Shown: one piece after another, positions 9,565 to 20,252 of the stretch
Position numbering within the stretch: position 1 is the stretch's first letter
How the letters are laid out: each line of letters opens with the position of its first letter
Assembly: GCA_030549175.1 (NCBI GenBank)
Contig: JAUKUA010000003.1
Coordinates: 186,001-250,000 of the forward strand
Direction: 5' to 3'
DNA from: Lasiosphaeris hirsuta
Lineage: Eukaryota; Ascomycota; Sordariomycetes; Sordariales; Lasiosphaeriaceae
Length of the DNA: 64,000 nt
The notes under the pieces: generated by a model
Database searches by the model: none
Seen by the model: the letters and a program-made list of their open reading frames with translations, nothing else
Told to the model about the DNA's origin: nothing
Position numbers and translations under genes: made by a program

Positions 9565-12387
9565 ATGACAACGATCTTCTTGGGCCTTTTGGCCCTCGCT
9601 TCAACATCGCACGCCTTTTTCCCCTCTGAGTTTCGAGAGTACGTCGGTGGCAGAGGCGGAACGTCCCACCAGGGCATGACCCGCGATGTGATCAACGACA
9701 TCATGATCGGTCCCGACACGTACTTCCCCGGCGAAGCCACCCGCCTCACCACATACATGATCGCAGCACGGGAAGAGATTACAGACGCCAACATGCAAGT
9801 GGATGACGACGAAGCACATGACTCGGCCGCGCATTTTGACGGTGAGAACTTCCCCGGTGGCCAGGCCCGGCTTTCCGACAGCACGGCCAAGATCAAGGCC
9901 GCCCTCTCCAGTAGCCCCCTCGATGTCAAGCTTGCGCGAAGCGAGCTAGGGAGTGCGTTGCACACCCTCCAGGACTTCTACTCGCACTCCAATTGGATCG
10001 AGCTCGGCAACCGGCTGCCGCATCCTGACCTGGGCACCGGGTCATCCCTCATCTTTTCACCGGAGCGCGCTGACACCTGCAAGGAGTGCCCGGGCGACTT
10101 TGACCTGGGGTGTGCTGCGATCTGCGCTGCCACTTCCATCAATCCGTTCGTCACCGGTGTCTGCCTCGCGTTGTGCACCTGCCCCGACTGCTCCTCCAAC
10201 CTTGAAACGTCGCTGCTCACATCCGGCTACTACGGCGGCGAGGGCCGCGACGTCCCGGCCGGCGTGGCCAAGTGCAACCACGGCGGCCTGACCGACTTTT
10301 CTGTTTCGTCGATCGGGCAGTATCGCGCAGGCATCAACAAAGACTCCTTCTCGTGCAACTGGTCTCCGCACTCCAATCTGCACACTGAAGCTGTGACGGT
10401 CGCCAAGCTTGCTACGCGACAGTACATCGACCTGGTCACCCGGGATCTCACCATACCACAGAAGCGCATCCTCTTTGGCGTTGGCCCGCCCCTTACCTTC
10501 GCCATAGATACGACCGGTAGCATGGGCGGGTACATTGCTGCCGTTCGTCAAGAGACCAAGAGCATCGTTCAAGGCCGTATTGGCACTCCCGATCAACCGT
10601 CCGTCTTTGTGCTCGCACCATTCAACGACCCTGGTACCGGGCCTGTGACGGCAACCTCGGACCCCATCGCCTTCGCTGCCGCTTTGGATTCTCTCTCTGC
10701 TGTGGGGGGTGGGGACTGTCCCGAGCTGGCCATGGTTGGCATCAGCCTGGCTCTGAGTAGCTTTCCACTGGGCGGTAACCTCGTTGTCATCACGGACGCG
10801 AGCGCCAAGGACAGTGCTCAAGCTTCCTCGGTTATTGCCGCGGCTGTGGCCAACAAGGTCAAGGTGTTTTTCTTTCTGTTCGGAAGCGTTTGTGGTACCG
10901 GGGAGCCGGCGTATGCCGAAATTGCAGCGGCGACTGGTGGACAGGTTCTGGTCGGGCTCACGCTGAGCGACGCCGGGCTGATTACGACTCTCATCGACGT
11001 CACTGTCCGCGCCGAGTACGAGGATCTGGTGCGGGTGACGCCGAACGAGGCGCTGCCCGAGGTCGACCTCACCGGGCCCGGGGTGGCGAAGCGCCATGTG
11101 GTGCTAGCGAGGGCTGTATTTGCAAGCACGATCAGGTTCGCGGTTGACTCGACGATGGCGTCGCTCACGTTCTCGGTGTCGGGGGGGAGGACGGTGGTGC
11201 TGACTCGGCCTGACGGCACGGTTGTCGGAGTAACGGATGCTGGCGTCAGTAGGGTCGCGCTGTCGAGTGGTGTGATTGTGTCGATTACAACGCCGGCGGC
11301 GGGGATCTGGACATTGGTTGTCAGCGACTGCAACGCGTGCTCGGTTAGCATTTTCGGGGAGACGCCGCTGCACTTTACGTCGTTTGACCTGGTCGAGTCG
11401 CGCGGTGGCCATCCGGGGTATTTTCCCATCAGGGACGCGCCCGTCGTGGGCTGCTCATACCGGGCTGTGGCGAGGATTGATGGCGACTTCTCCGACGCAG
11501 CGTGGGAGTTGAGAAGTGCAACAGGCGCTTTCCTGCGGTCATTCATCATGGAGGAGGGGTCAGGGAATCCAGGCATGCCGCCCAAGGGCTCCTTCCTGGG
11601 CGACGTTCTCGTTCCTGCCGAGCCTTTCCAGGTCTACTTCCACGCTAAGGACCCCGCTGGGAACCTATTGCTCAGGGTATTTCCTGGTCTGATCACGGGT
11701 GTCGTCGCCAGTCGCTGCCCCGTGGAGCCCACTTTCCCTCCCACATATGGGACAAACACGACAGCCTCGACAACCTCGACCTCCAGCACCACCAGCAATA
11801 TTGCCAACGGCACCACTACCAGCACGACGAATACCATCACTGGCACCGGCACCGGCGTGACCACCACATCCAACTACACCACAACATCGCTCTGGACAAA
11901 CTCGACCACCCGCAGAGGACCGACTTACCCGGGCCAGTCGACCCTCACAACCACGTCCACTCACATAGTCACAACTTGCACCTCTGCCGCCTGCCACGCC
12001 TGCACCGAGAAACACTGCCACCTTGACACCTCCATGGTCGACAGCATAACCACAATGTAAGCCCCCTCCCTTTCTTCTCTAGTCGAGCTAACACGCGACA
12101 GAACCAAGCAATGGACCACCGTCTGCCCCGTCCCGACAACCATCACCTCCGGCACCTGCAACTCGGTCGAGACGAACCTCGCCACCCTGACACGCATGGT
12201 CACCGTCGAGTTAATCATCCCGTGCTCGACCTGTGTTGGCGAGAACTACCCGCATGCCATAGTGACGGAGAAGCCGCATGCTACAGTCAAAGAGGGGCCC
12301 GGGAAAACGACGGTAGCTACGGCTGGCGCGGCGGCGGTCGGGATAGGGGGCGTGGTAGGGGTTGTGCTGGGGCTGTTGATTTTGTGA
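9565..12387 (+). CDS. Secreted HET-C/VWA7-like protein with VWA domain and GPI-type tail
   Basis: Two exons, 9565-12056 and 12102-12387, flank a 45-nt intron (GTAAGC donor, GCTAAC branch, ACAG acceptor). The product is 925 aa. The ATG at 9565 opens a signal peptide (MTTIFLGLLALASTSHA). Residues about 20-300 resemble the HET-C/VWA7 N-terminal fold, notably ALHTLQDFYSHSNWIE, a helical motif also reminiscent of Zn-dependent phospholipase C. A Cys-rich insert lies near 171-212. A VWA domain follows from about 310 with the metal-site motif DTTGSM. Residues about 726-810 are Ser/Thr-rich. The tail after the intron adds paired cysteines and ends in a hydrophobic segment (VGIGGVVGVVLGLLIL), typical of a GPI-anchor signal. 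It is likely cell-surface. Domain names are by recognition only. Confidence 0.85.
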
Positions 12388-13049
12388 TTTGGCAAGGAAA
12401 TAATGTCGTGTATATATGTCGAGGTTTTCTGTCGCTTGGACTGATAACAACTGGCTGCATTCTATCTCGCTCCATTTACACCATTGAGATTCTGGAGTCC
12501 TGGCTGCAATGGTTACAATGCGGCGCTGTTCGATCATGATACGCTTTCTATTCCCGACCTTTCAATCCATTTTCCACCTCTTCGCAGGCTCCCGCCCACG
12601 TCTACAGTCCCCGCCACGTCTTCCCAACCAGAGGAAGGGTGATAAGAAGACCGAGGGCGTCTAATGACAATATCAGCACTAGGTAGACAGCCGAGCTCCC
12701 TTCACCAAAGTCGCAGTGTCAAAGGCACGACTTGAAAAGCCTACTAATGCTCAATTCGTGCAGGATTTGGAGTATCCAAAGCACAGGCAATATGGCTGCC
12801 TTTCGGCAGACTTTGGCAGAAAGAGATGCCGCTACTGAGGTACCGCTGTGGATGAGTATTCCTCGCTCAGCACCGTTTTTTCGGTGAGTAAAGCTGGGCA
12901 AAACGCTTCCTCTCCTCGTTCAGCATGGTGATGTGTGCATGGATAATATACTATTGACTAACGCGACTTGAGTAATAGGGATAGGGATAGATTCAATTGT
13001 ATGTACCTAAAAGAAAAGACGATGAAACAACTACAGCATCCCAGATATC
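12388..13049. other. Intergenic between convergent genes
   Basis: No gene is seen. This is the shared 3' region of the plus-strand VWA gene and the minus-strand SnoaL-like gene. A short GATAGG tandem lies near 12977-12991. Confidence 0.45.
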
Positions 13050-13631
13050 TCAAGGCGTCGTCGTCGGCAGCTTGTAGCACTTATCCTTTGGAATACGCTC
13101 ATTCTGATCCCACTACACCAACCAGAGTTAGTACCATGCAACTTAATCAAGCCTCAAGAACTCACATGTTCGTGCACGCAGCCATCAACCCAGCGCCATC
13201 TGTCAGTCGTCGAGTACTGCGCATACGACATGTTGGTGGCAGCATCAAAGCACCAAGCGGTGCTCTTCTCGGATCCAATCTTGTTTCCGTTGCAGAACAG
13301 CGACCAAATAGCCCCTGGGCCGCTGGCATATCCCGCGTGGTGTTGCTGCACCGTGTTAACCCAACAACCCCTTTCTCCACATGTGAGAACTTACAATGTA
13401 GCTCGAATCCATCAGCGAAAACATAGTCCTCGGGTCGCCATCCACGACAAAGGCGCGATAAAACTTGTAGGCCCGCAGCGCCGTCTCCTCCACAGTGACG
13501 GTGGGATCCGGCTTGCACAGCGCAGGCGGCGACTTCAAGCTGCACAGATTCTCGCGGGCGGCGAGCTCGGTCGGGGCAGCGTAGCCCGCGATGGGCGCCA
13601 AAGCGCCGACAAACAAAGTTGCGAAGCGCAT
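13050..13631 (-). CDS. Small secreted SnoaL/NTF2-like protein, three exons
   Basis: The exons on the minus strand are 13631-13395, 13345-13166 and 13112-13050. They are separated by introns of 49 nt (GTAAGT donor, GTTAAC branch, CAG) and 53 nt (GTGAGT donor, ACTAAC branch, TAG), all phase 0. The product is 159 aa. It starts with a signal peptide (MRFATLFVGALAPIAGYA). The core reads VEETALRAYKFYRAFVVDGD, then DSSYIQHHAGYASGPGAIW, which matches the layout of SnoaL-like/NTF2-fold proteins (first helix, then Y-x-QH-x-P/A-G-Y-x-x-G). Ketosteroid-isomerase-like folds bind small hydrophobic molecules, but the substrate here is unknown. The GTG two codons upstream is not a plausible start in a fungus. 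The frame is intact. Confidence 0.8.
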
Positions 13632-13693
13632 TTTCACGGTTGCGGCTGGCAGCTGAAGTGGGACCGCAACCCGCTAGACGGAATACGCAGCGA

Positions 13694-13700
13694 TTATATA
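13694..13700 (-). promoter_or_regulatory. TATA-like element of the SnoaL-like gene
   Basis: Read on the minus strand, the TATATAAT string lies about 65 nt upstream of the ATG at 13631, in a plausible core-promoter position. Confidence 0.35.
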
Positions 13701-14987
13701 GCTGTCATGGCCGCGAATCCTGGGGGTCGCTGTGGTTCTGACGCGGGTAAATGGCATAATTAATCTAGGGGCAATTTATGGATGGAGATAGTCCGAATGG
13801 TACCTGAGGCTCGACGAAAGCCGGGAGGGGTAATTAGGGCAATCGCTTACCAGCTGTGCATCGGCTACTTACCAGCTATAAATCAGTAATCAGTGTCTTG
13901 TCGTCGATGAAATCATCAGGAGATAGAGGTGTTTGCGGGCATTGAGGGTCGGGAACAGTGCTGTCCGTCAACCGGCTTACAGGTTTCTTCGATGTCTGGA
14001 TAGGCGCGATGGATAGTGCCGAGCAAGCATAATACTCTGGATAATCTCCGCCCTTTGGGATACGTGGATAACTCGACGGCCAAGACTGGACCAAATTACC
14101 CTCTTGATATGTCAATCATTTTGTCTTGGTAGCCGTTATCAGCCGACTGACGCCTGACGTCTACTGACGGCCGCAGCAAATGCCGTGCGATCATTTCGGT
14201 GAGTGACAGTGGACAAGAGTTTTGATTTATTTTGAAATATATGTATTAACGCCATTGAATCAAGTACCAGCTTCTTCTCCACTTGAAGAGGTAGTCTACT
14301 AAAGAGGCGGGTGTAAAACAGTTGGAGATATGAAACCAATTCCTGCTTTGAGATCGCATGTCCTCGACCTCGGCGTGTTTGTCTTCTCTCACTGAGCGTG
14401 ATGTTGATTGATTTCCAGTGAACTCTGATAAACACTTGATTGATTTTCCACAGACAAAGTAGTAGGCAGTTATTTAACATTGAAAGTCAAACTCCCTCAA
14501 CCTGAAACATACATTTCACCACCCTAAAATTGATACCACGAATTTCCCATGTTCGGAATTGAGCTTTTGCCGCCTTGGCCTAAGTTAGAGAGAGCCAGGG
14601 AAGATGCGTGTCTAAACCCAGTCTGCTAGGGAAATCCCCGTCCACGTCCTCTCCCACCTCCCCTACCTCAAAATTTCATGTCATGGCGACCCTCGAACTA
14701 ATTATTATGCTGGCCCCTATGACTTATTACTACGTACCAAAAACTGGTACAAATTCGTTACGTCGTGTCTTTATCTTATTCGGTAGAAAAGAAACCTCCT
14801 TGATTAGATTACTATGGTGCCGAGGTTGTCCTGATCCTCAGGGCAGACGACGGAAGGACAGACTTTATAGGGGCCCTTTGCCTCTCAGGCTTTGGCATTG
14901 ATGACGAGCGCGAGAATCTTCAGACTCCATGGCCCCGTCCAAAGGGGAGGGGTGAGAAATGCCCAGGCGATTTCCGCGTCGACCTCT
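13701..14987. other. Intergenic/repeat DNA
   Basis: I see no supported gene. ORFs on the minus strand at 13876-14480 have no recognisable domain. The segment 14513-14590 belongs to a dispersed repeat that recurs near 44765-44850 (separate entry). Confidence 0.4.
14513..14590 (+). repeat. Dispersed repeat copy A (matches 44765-44850)
   Basis: The string CACCACCCTAAAATTGATAC, followed by a TTTCCC-TTCGGAATTGAGC-GCCGCCTTGGCCT core, occurs here. It recurs in the same orientation near 44765-44850 with scattered C/T differences. The differences are mostly transitions, with T in this copy, as expected if RIP acted on one copy. Boundaries are approximate. Confidence 0.65.
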
Positions 14988-15430
14988 TCATAGGATTCTC
15001 CTCTGTCGTCGCCTCTTATTATCTGGCTGACCGGTGTCTTCCGCTCCCAGGGCTAGGTGAGACTTGGCTAGCTCGGAAGCCGCCCCCTGACGGGTTTCTA
15101 GGATAAGGTCCAGGGCCAAGCGGATATCGTTCAACCGTACTCCCCGACCCCATGCGAGGATGGCCAGCACCCGCTGGCGGAATCTGGCAAAGTGCTCCGG
15201 GCTGGACAGTAAGAACGAATCCACGCGCTGAATGTAAACGGTCTGGTCGTTCTCGTCCCTTCACGATGCGTATAGCTGTGCGAGATTGTTGTCCACGGCA
15301 AGGCTGCAGCAGAGGTCGAGGATGCGTCCGCGACACCCAACCTCACCAAGTACTGTGTTGAGCTGGTCGACGGCCTGAACGCATGCGGCCGAGGTACCGG
15401 CACACTGATTGGCAGCAGTCCAGAATGAGC
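14988..15430 (-). pseudogene. Hypothetical protein fragment with an in-frame TGA
   Basis: One minus-strand frame from 15430 to 14988 reads as a normal helical protein except for a TGA at 15263-15261, between QLYAS and RDEND. The upstream part includes NTVLGEVGCRGRILDLCC; downstream comes YIQRVDSFLLSSPEHFARFR and then VRLNDIRLALDLILETR. The tail is basic (NKRRRQRR). A single G->A change in a tryptophan codon would explain the stop. The 5' boundary is unclear because the frame merges into the region of the plus-strand repeat gene. I do not recognise the family. Confidence 0.55.
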
Positions 15431-15610
15431 GACGTCGGGTCGGCCTTGAATGATGCTGGAAGCGCAGTGGGACATGCGGCCGAGGATGTCGTCGACGCTG
15501 TGGATGACGCCATGAGCGATGTGGGTTCGGCGTTCAACGATGCCGGAAGCGCGGTAGGACACGCAGCCGAGGACGTGGTGGATGCAGTTGACGATGCCAT
15601 GAGTGATGTA
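15425..15610 (+). repeat. 87-nt tandem coding repeat
   Basis: Two successive copies of an 87-nt unit (starts near 15425 and 15512, with a third partial unit from 15599) encode the 29-aa repeats. The copies differ by only a few, mainly third-position, bases, which points to recent duplication or gene conversion. Confidence 0.75.
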
Positions 15611-15751
15611 GGGTCCGCATTCAACGACGCTGGGAGTGCAATTGGCCACGCGGCTAGCGACGTTGGGTCGGCGTTTGAGGATGCGGGCCATGTGGTCGAG
15701 AATGTAGCAAACGACGTTGGGAACGCGATATCTAGCATTTTCGATTGGTAG
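15425..15751 (+). CDS. Small acidic amphipathic repeat protein, 108 aa
   Basis: The frame opens at ATG 15425 (CCAGAATGA). It encodes two nearly identical 29-residue units (MSDVGSAFNDAGSAVGHAAE then DVVDAVDDA) and a third diverged unit ending NDVGNAISSIFDW. Ala, Asp, Val and Gly dominate. The 11-residue periodicity of small/hydrophobic positions is that of amphipathic helices such as LEA- or perilipin-like proteins. There is no signal peptide or cysteine. Antisense frames are also open because of the repeats, but they give Ser/Thr/Ala-rich low-complexity text. The 5' end overlaps the minus-strand fragment, so the upstream exon structure is uncertain. Function unknown. Confidence 0.5.
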   Translation: MSDVGSALNDAGSAVGHAAEDVVDAVDDAMSDVGSAFNDAGSAVGHAAEDVVDAVDDAMSDVGSAFNDAGSAIGHAASDVGSAFEDAGHVVENVANDVGNAISSIFDW

Positions 15752-15761
15752 TTTTGTATTA

Positions 15762-16070
15762 TCACTTTCTTGGTTTAGCTTCTTGGACATAGGTTTTGTA
15801 GTCGAAGGGGTGTTGTAGCTGGCTATTGGAAATGAAGGTCACATTGGAAAGGGAGCCAAGTTTGAAACTAGGTGCATCACTGATCGCAGACCCTTGGAAC
15901 ACGAGCCAAACGTCAAGTAGCCACTCCCAAGGATAAGAAACTGAAGTCCGGGCCACGGACGGCAAGTCCAGCGATTTAGTTACTGAAAAGGATGAAGCCC
16001 TAAAACAGTGCTAACCGACCTCGAAGAACCGTTGGATCACATGCAAACAGGAGTGGAACGAAACCCTCGA
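15762..16070 (-). pseudogene. Short gene fragment, possibly two exons
   Basis: A minus-strand segment ending at TGA 15762 encodes WEWLLDVWLVFQGSAISDAP, then FKLGSLSNVTFISNSQLQHP and a basic tail. It is preceded by a good acceptor (branch TAACTAAAT, acceptor TTCAG near 15944). An upstream coding-like piece ends near a GTTAGC donor around 16015. No start codon was found and no family is recognised. It may be the 3' end of a truncated gene. Confidence 0.35.
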
Positions 16071-16083
16071 TGAAGCAAAGACA

Positions 16084-17385
16084 TCACACAACCTCAAAAA
16101 CCCTCTCCACCCTCTCCCCACTAATCCCCTCCCCATCCATCACCCCATGCACATACACCGGCGAGCACACCCCATACAGCACCGCCACCACATCCCCCTT
16201 CTCCGTCCCCGGCGGCACCATCGCCATGTACCCCTTCTTCGTGATACAAAACGCCCGTCTGGCGTAGCATATCACCCGATTACTACTCCACAGCAACGAC
16301 AGCTGCATCGCGGCATCCATCTGCCCTGCCGCTCTCATCTCGCCCAGCGTCGGCTCCCCGTTCGTCTCGTCAGTGAGATCTTCATCCAACACACCCGTGT
16401 CAGCTAGGTACTGTGCAACCACAATGCGCTCCTACACTCGACACGCCAGCCCGAGGTGAGCATCCGCCGGACGGCGATAATCCGTGTCTCCGACGAGGGT
16501 GCGCCAAAAGGCCTCTTCGAGGGGCCGCCCAGTGGGGGAGTAAGGATCGGATACGTATCGAACAGCGAGTTTGCGGGATGTTATGTGTGGTCTGACCACG
16601 GCGGCCATTTCCTGCGGTGTGAGTGCGCCTTCGCCCTTGTTGTGCGCGGTGTCTTTGTGGATGGGCCCGAGGTGGAGGATTTGGTCGTCGAGGATGTGGC
16701 CTTGGATGGTGAGGATTGGGGAGGGTGAGGAGGGGATGAATGAGATTTTGGGTGTGGAGCTGGCGGATGCGTTGTAGCGGGAGGAGGCTTGGAAGTTGGC
16801 AAAGTGTTGGCGCGTGGTGTCTGCCAGGGAGAGGCTGGTCCAATCGGGGACCCAGGAGGGGAGGGCGGGGATGTTTCGGGGGTAGCCGATGCCGGACCAG
16901 GAGAGGATGTTGCTGGGGTTGGTTTGGATGAGGTGTTTGGCGGTGGTGGTGTAGACGAGGTGGGCGGGTTGGGTGTAGTTTGGTGTCAGCCAGTCGGCGG
17001 ATGATACGTAGTCGGGGGGGGGGGGGGGGAGGAGGGATAGGAGCCCGTAGATCTTGTCGACTGGGAGGGTGGACTTGAAGTCGGCGAAGGTTCCGAGGAG
17101 GGATTCTAGGGTGTGGCCGGTGAATGCTGGGCTTTCGGTGAATGTGCCCCGCTGAGCCCTCCATCGCCCCCCTGTGTAAGAGATGGCCTCGTACCCGGGA
17201 GCCCCGTCGAGAGCCACGTCGAGAAGCTTGCGGTGGATGTTGCCGAAAGGTCTTCGAGAAGTTTTAGAAGCCGAATTCGCGGTCCGGCGTTCAGCAAGGG
17301 GGCCGTAGTGGTTTCCCCGAGCGGTTGATAGCAATAGCCCGATGCGGCTCTCCCCAGCCCCGCGAAAGTGCACCGGCTCCATCAT
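16084..17385 (-). pseudogene. HET-domain protein with internal deletions and a stop
   Basis: One frame runs from ATG 17385 to 16084, broken only by a TAG at 16434-16432 (after HLGLACRV). The N-terminus has the HET opening (KLLDVALDGAPGYEAISY), but the family WG becomes GG. The text then jumps to LESLLGTFADFKSTLPVDKI, so the DAxCINQ and WLG blocks of the HET domain are missing. The DKIYGLLSLL block and later NIPALPSWVPDWTSLSLAD are normal. The last part contains RAFCITKKGYMAMVPPGTEK and VYVHGVMDGE, but the linker between them is shortened. HET domains mediate incompatibility cell death. This copy should not be functional. Confidence 0.75.
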
Positions 17386-17654
17386 CTCCTCAGACCAAGA
17401 CAATAGTCGCGCATCTTGTTGCGAATCCGAGGAACGACAGAGCGACTAAACCCCAGGAAAACCGAAAAACAAAACTGCACCGTGACGTTTGCAGTACCCA
17501 GAACAACTCCCGTAGCGAGCAGCGGGTATCGAACGGGGGGATATCGCGAGGGCGGGCTCTCCACTGTCCAGCCCCAAACGGCCGATGATATCCTCTGGGC
17601 CCAGTTATGCTTGATCCACAGCATCTTGGAACTGAGCCCGAACTTCTCAGCCAC
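17386..17654 (-). other. Possible membrane-segment coding remnant
   Basis: A minus-strand frame overlapping the HET start encodes an aromatic N-terminus and a hydrophobic segment (LLATGVVLGTANVTVQFCF), then basic residues. It has no ATG before codon 11 and no recognised family. It may be a remnant of an upstream gene whose 3' end fused to the HET locus. Confidence 0.25.
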
Positions 17655-17682
17655 GACTATGGCGAGAGAATAGGTGCTTGAG

Positions 17683-18466
17683 AAAAGTGCAGATGTAAAC
17701 GAGAAGGATAGGTTAGGGGCGACAGCACTTGTACGGGCTGCCAGAGGTAGCCATTAAGAGATTGTCATAATGCTGTTTGAGAAAGATGTAGATGTGAATG
17801 AGAAGGATTGGGGTAGGGTGACAGCGCTTATACGGGCTGCTGGAGGCGGCTATTAAGAGATGGTCACGCTGTTATTTAAGAAAGGTGCAGATGAAAACGA
17901 GAAGGATTGGAAGGGGGCGACGGTACTTATACAGGCTGTTAGAGGCGGCTATTAAGAGATAATTACGATACTGTTTAAGAGAAGTGCAGATGTAAACGAG
18001 AAGATAGGTATAAGGTAAAGACGGTGCTTATATAAGCTGTTAGAGACGGCCATTAAGAGATTATTACGATGCTGCTTGAGAAAGGTGCAGATATAAACGA
18101 GAAAGATAGGTATAAGGCGAAGACGGCGCTTATATAGGCTGCTAGGGGCAGTTATCAAAAGATCGTCACAATGCTGCTCGAGAAAGGTACAGATGTGAAT
18201 GAGAAGGATAGTGATGGGGAGATAGCGCTCTTACAGGCTGCTAGAGGGGGCTATCAAGAGATCATCACGATACTGCTTGAGAAGGGTACAGACGTGGACG
18301 AGAAGGATAGGGAAGGGCAGACAGCGCTCTTATAGGTTACCAGAGGGGGGGGCCATCAAGAGATCGTCACGATGCTGCTCGAGAAGGGTGCAGACGTCGA
18401 CGTGAAGGATAAGAGGGGACGGCCAGCACTTTATGTTTTTACTACGGCAGGGCAAAGGCCGTAGAC
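17683..18466 (+). pseudogene. Ankyrin array inactivated by RIP-like stops
   Basis: About eight units of roughly 99 nt encode LLEKGADVNEKD..G.TALIQAARGGYQEIVT-type ankyrins. The same sentence positions carry either CAA or TAA (GGCTATTAAGAG versus GGCTATCAAGAG), and either CAG or TAG (ATACAGGCT versus ATATAGGCT). The in-frame stops are therefore single C->T transitions relative to sister units. The 5' units are the most mutated; the last three are best preserved. At least one 1-nt indel occurs (a G-run near 18346, GAGAAGATAGG near 17999). No start or partner domain is visible. Confidence 0.8.
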
Positions 18467-20252
18467 AAAGTGATTTAATTTAAAGTGGTAAGAGTCTGGA
18501 ATACGGCGACGGCCTGATGTGTCTTGCCTGACATATCTTAAAGCAGTTCTTTTAACCTCTCGCTTCTCTTCCTTATTTTTTTTCTTTTCATATCGTGCCA
18601 CGGGAAGGGTCTGGGAGGACAGGTTGCTTTATAGCCTTTTGGCTAAATTCTAAGTGTAACGCGGTAGCGTTAGAGGTAGAGGTAATCGAAGAGGGATCAC
18701 AGAACAGAATGGTCAGGAGTGCAAGGTAGGGGTGTGTGTGTGTGGTTCAATTGGATCTTGACCTTCATTCGATCGAAGGTACGGCCACCGGTCTATTTAT
18801 GCTTTATCCCTTCTTTGTCTGGTTCCGTTGACGCCTTCGCCGCTTCCGTTGCATCAACTGCTCCGACTTTTCTGGCCACACGGCACGGCTGGCATCCTTT
18901 GATCAGAGGGGCGGTCGGATAACGTCATCGCCTTGGCTATGCTTACACGGAGTCAGACGGTAGTCTGTCATAGAGTTGGCTAGTGGGGGATGGGGTAAGG
19001 GCGTTAGGCCGAATGCGGAAGGAAGTGGGGTAGTTTTCTGTCACTAGGCTTTTTCTTCTTCTTATTAAACACGGCTTTTCTTCCTCCTTCTTCCCTCTTT
19101 TCTGTCACGATTGACGTAGCTGGCTAGCTGGATGAGGTGGCCTATGTACCCTGAAGTTGCCAAATGGCCTATGCTGGAGGAAGGAAACTTGCCTTATCGA
19201 TAGACGCCCACATTGGGGGCTACTGGAGGCAAGGACCTAGATTTTCTGGCTCTGCAACTGCCTTGACTTTGTGACACTGTATCAGCCATCTTACCACACT
19301 TTTCTTATGTCTAGAATTTTACCCGACTTTGCCAGTCTTTCTCGCAGCTTTGCCTCCTGTGACTGCCAGTTCCGTCACAGCATCGATAACAGGCCATTGT
19401 TTTACCCTAAAGTTGCCCTCGGCGATTTCCATGGTCGTGCGTGACCCTGAGCCGCTCCTGAGCTGGGGTGAGCTATGGGTGAGCCTACTACCTTGCACAG
19501 CCTAGTGGCCCAATTTTGGACCCTCAATTAAAGTTACCATCCGGTGTGTTCCTCGGTTTATGCTAACCATACTGCATAGGGTGGGGCCAAATTAGCGTTG
19601 AAGTTAGTCGCAAAATATAATTCAGTTAGCATACATTGAAGCCTGGCCTTTGATCTTATGTAGTGAGGCAAAGTGAGGAAAGGGGCAGAGGAAGAAATGA
19701 CTTTCGCCTTACGATATAACGGTTTGTGATGGGCGGATCTTCTCGTTCGTTTGAAATTGCTCCTGGCCCTCAAGAAATATACGATTTACCGTAGAAAGTC
19801 CATATTATAGGGCTGTTAGGTTTGGTCCGTGTGTTTGCGCATGAATGCCCAGTTCTAGATCACCAAGTTGAGCCACCAAGAGCCTAGAACTGGGCTCACA
19901 TGTTATGTGCTCAAACTCAGCATGTTCTATTAGTTCTCTGAGATGTAGCTGGCAATTCGAACACTTAGGGTCGTGAGAGTGATGCCCTAAAGATTACAAC
20001 AGGACAACTGGTGCAGTGTTGTTGTGGTGCTGTCAAACTCTAGCAGATCAGGGCTCGGATTGCGAATAGTGGATAAGAACTGCCCCGTACTTGCCTGATC
20101 GGGACGGTAAGGCACCGTACGCGCTTCCCTCGGTTTCCGCTTGGAACGATCGGACTGGTTGGATTGGTTTTAATTCTGCAGGCTCTCAGATTCGCAAGCC
20201 CCTCTTATTGATTCTATCCTTTGTTTCGTAGCGGAGGAAGAAAATTTGTTGG
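18467..20252. other. No gene seen; repeat-bearing intergenic DNA
   Basis: No protein-like frame is found. The segment 19398-19420 is an exact 23-nt match, in inverted orientation, to 26294-26316. Pyrimidine-rich tracts lie near 18565-18590 and 19060-19100. Confidence 0.45.

Noticed and set aside
10057..11097. 346-aa minus-strand ORF inside the VWA gene
   Set aside because: Antisense shadow of a strongly supported gene; GC-rich codon bias opens the antisense frame.
10818..11585. 255-aa minus-strand ORF
   Set aside because: Antisense shadow of the same gene.
13876..14480. Minus-strand ORFs of 79 and 113 aa
   Set aside because: No domain, no consistent splicing, sequence next to dispersed repeats.
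15131..15790. 219-aa minus-strand ORF across the 87-nt repeat
   Set aside because: A different frame from the protein-like minus fragment; the repeats make it open by chance.
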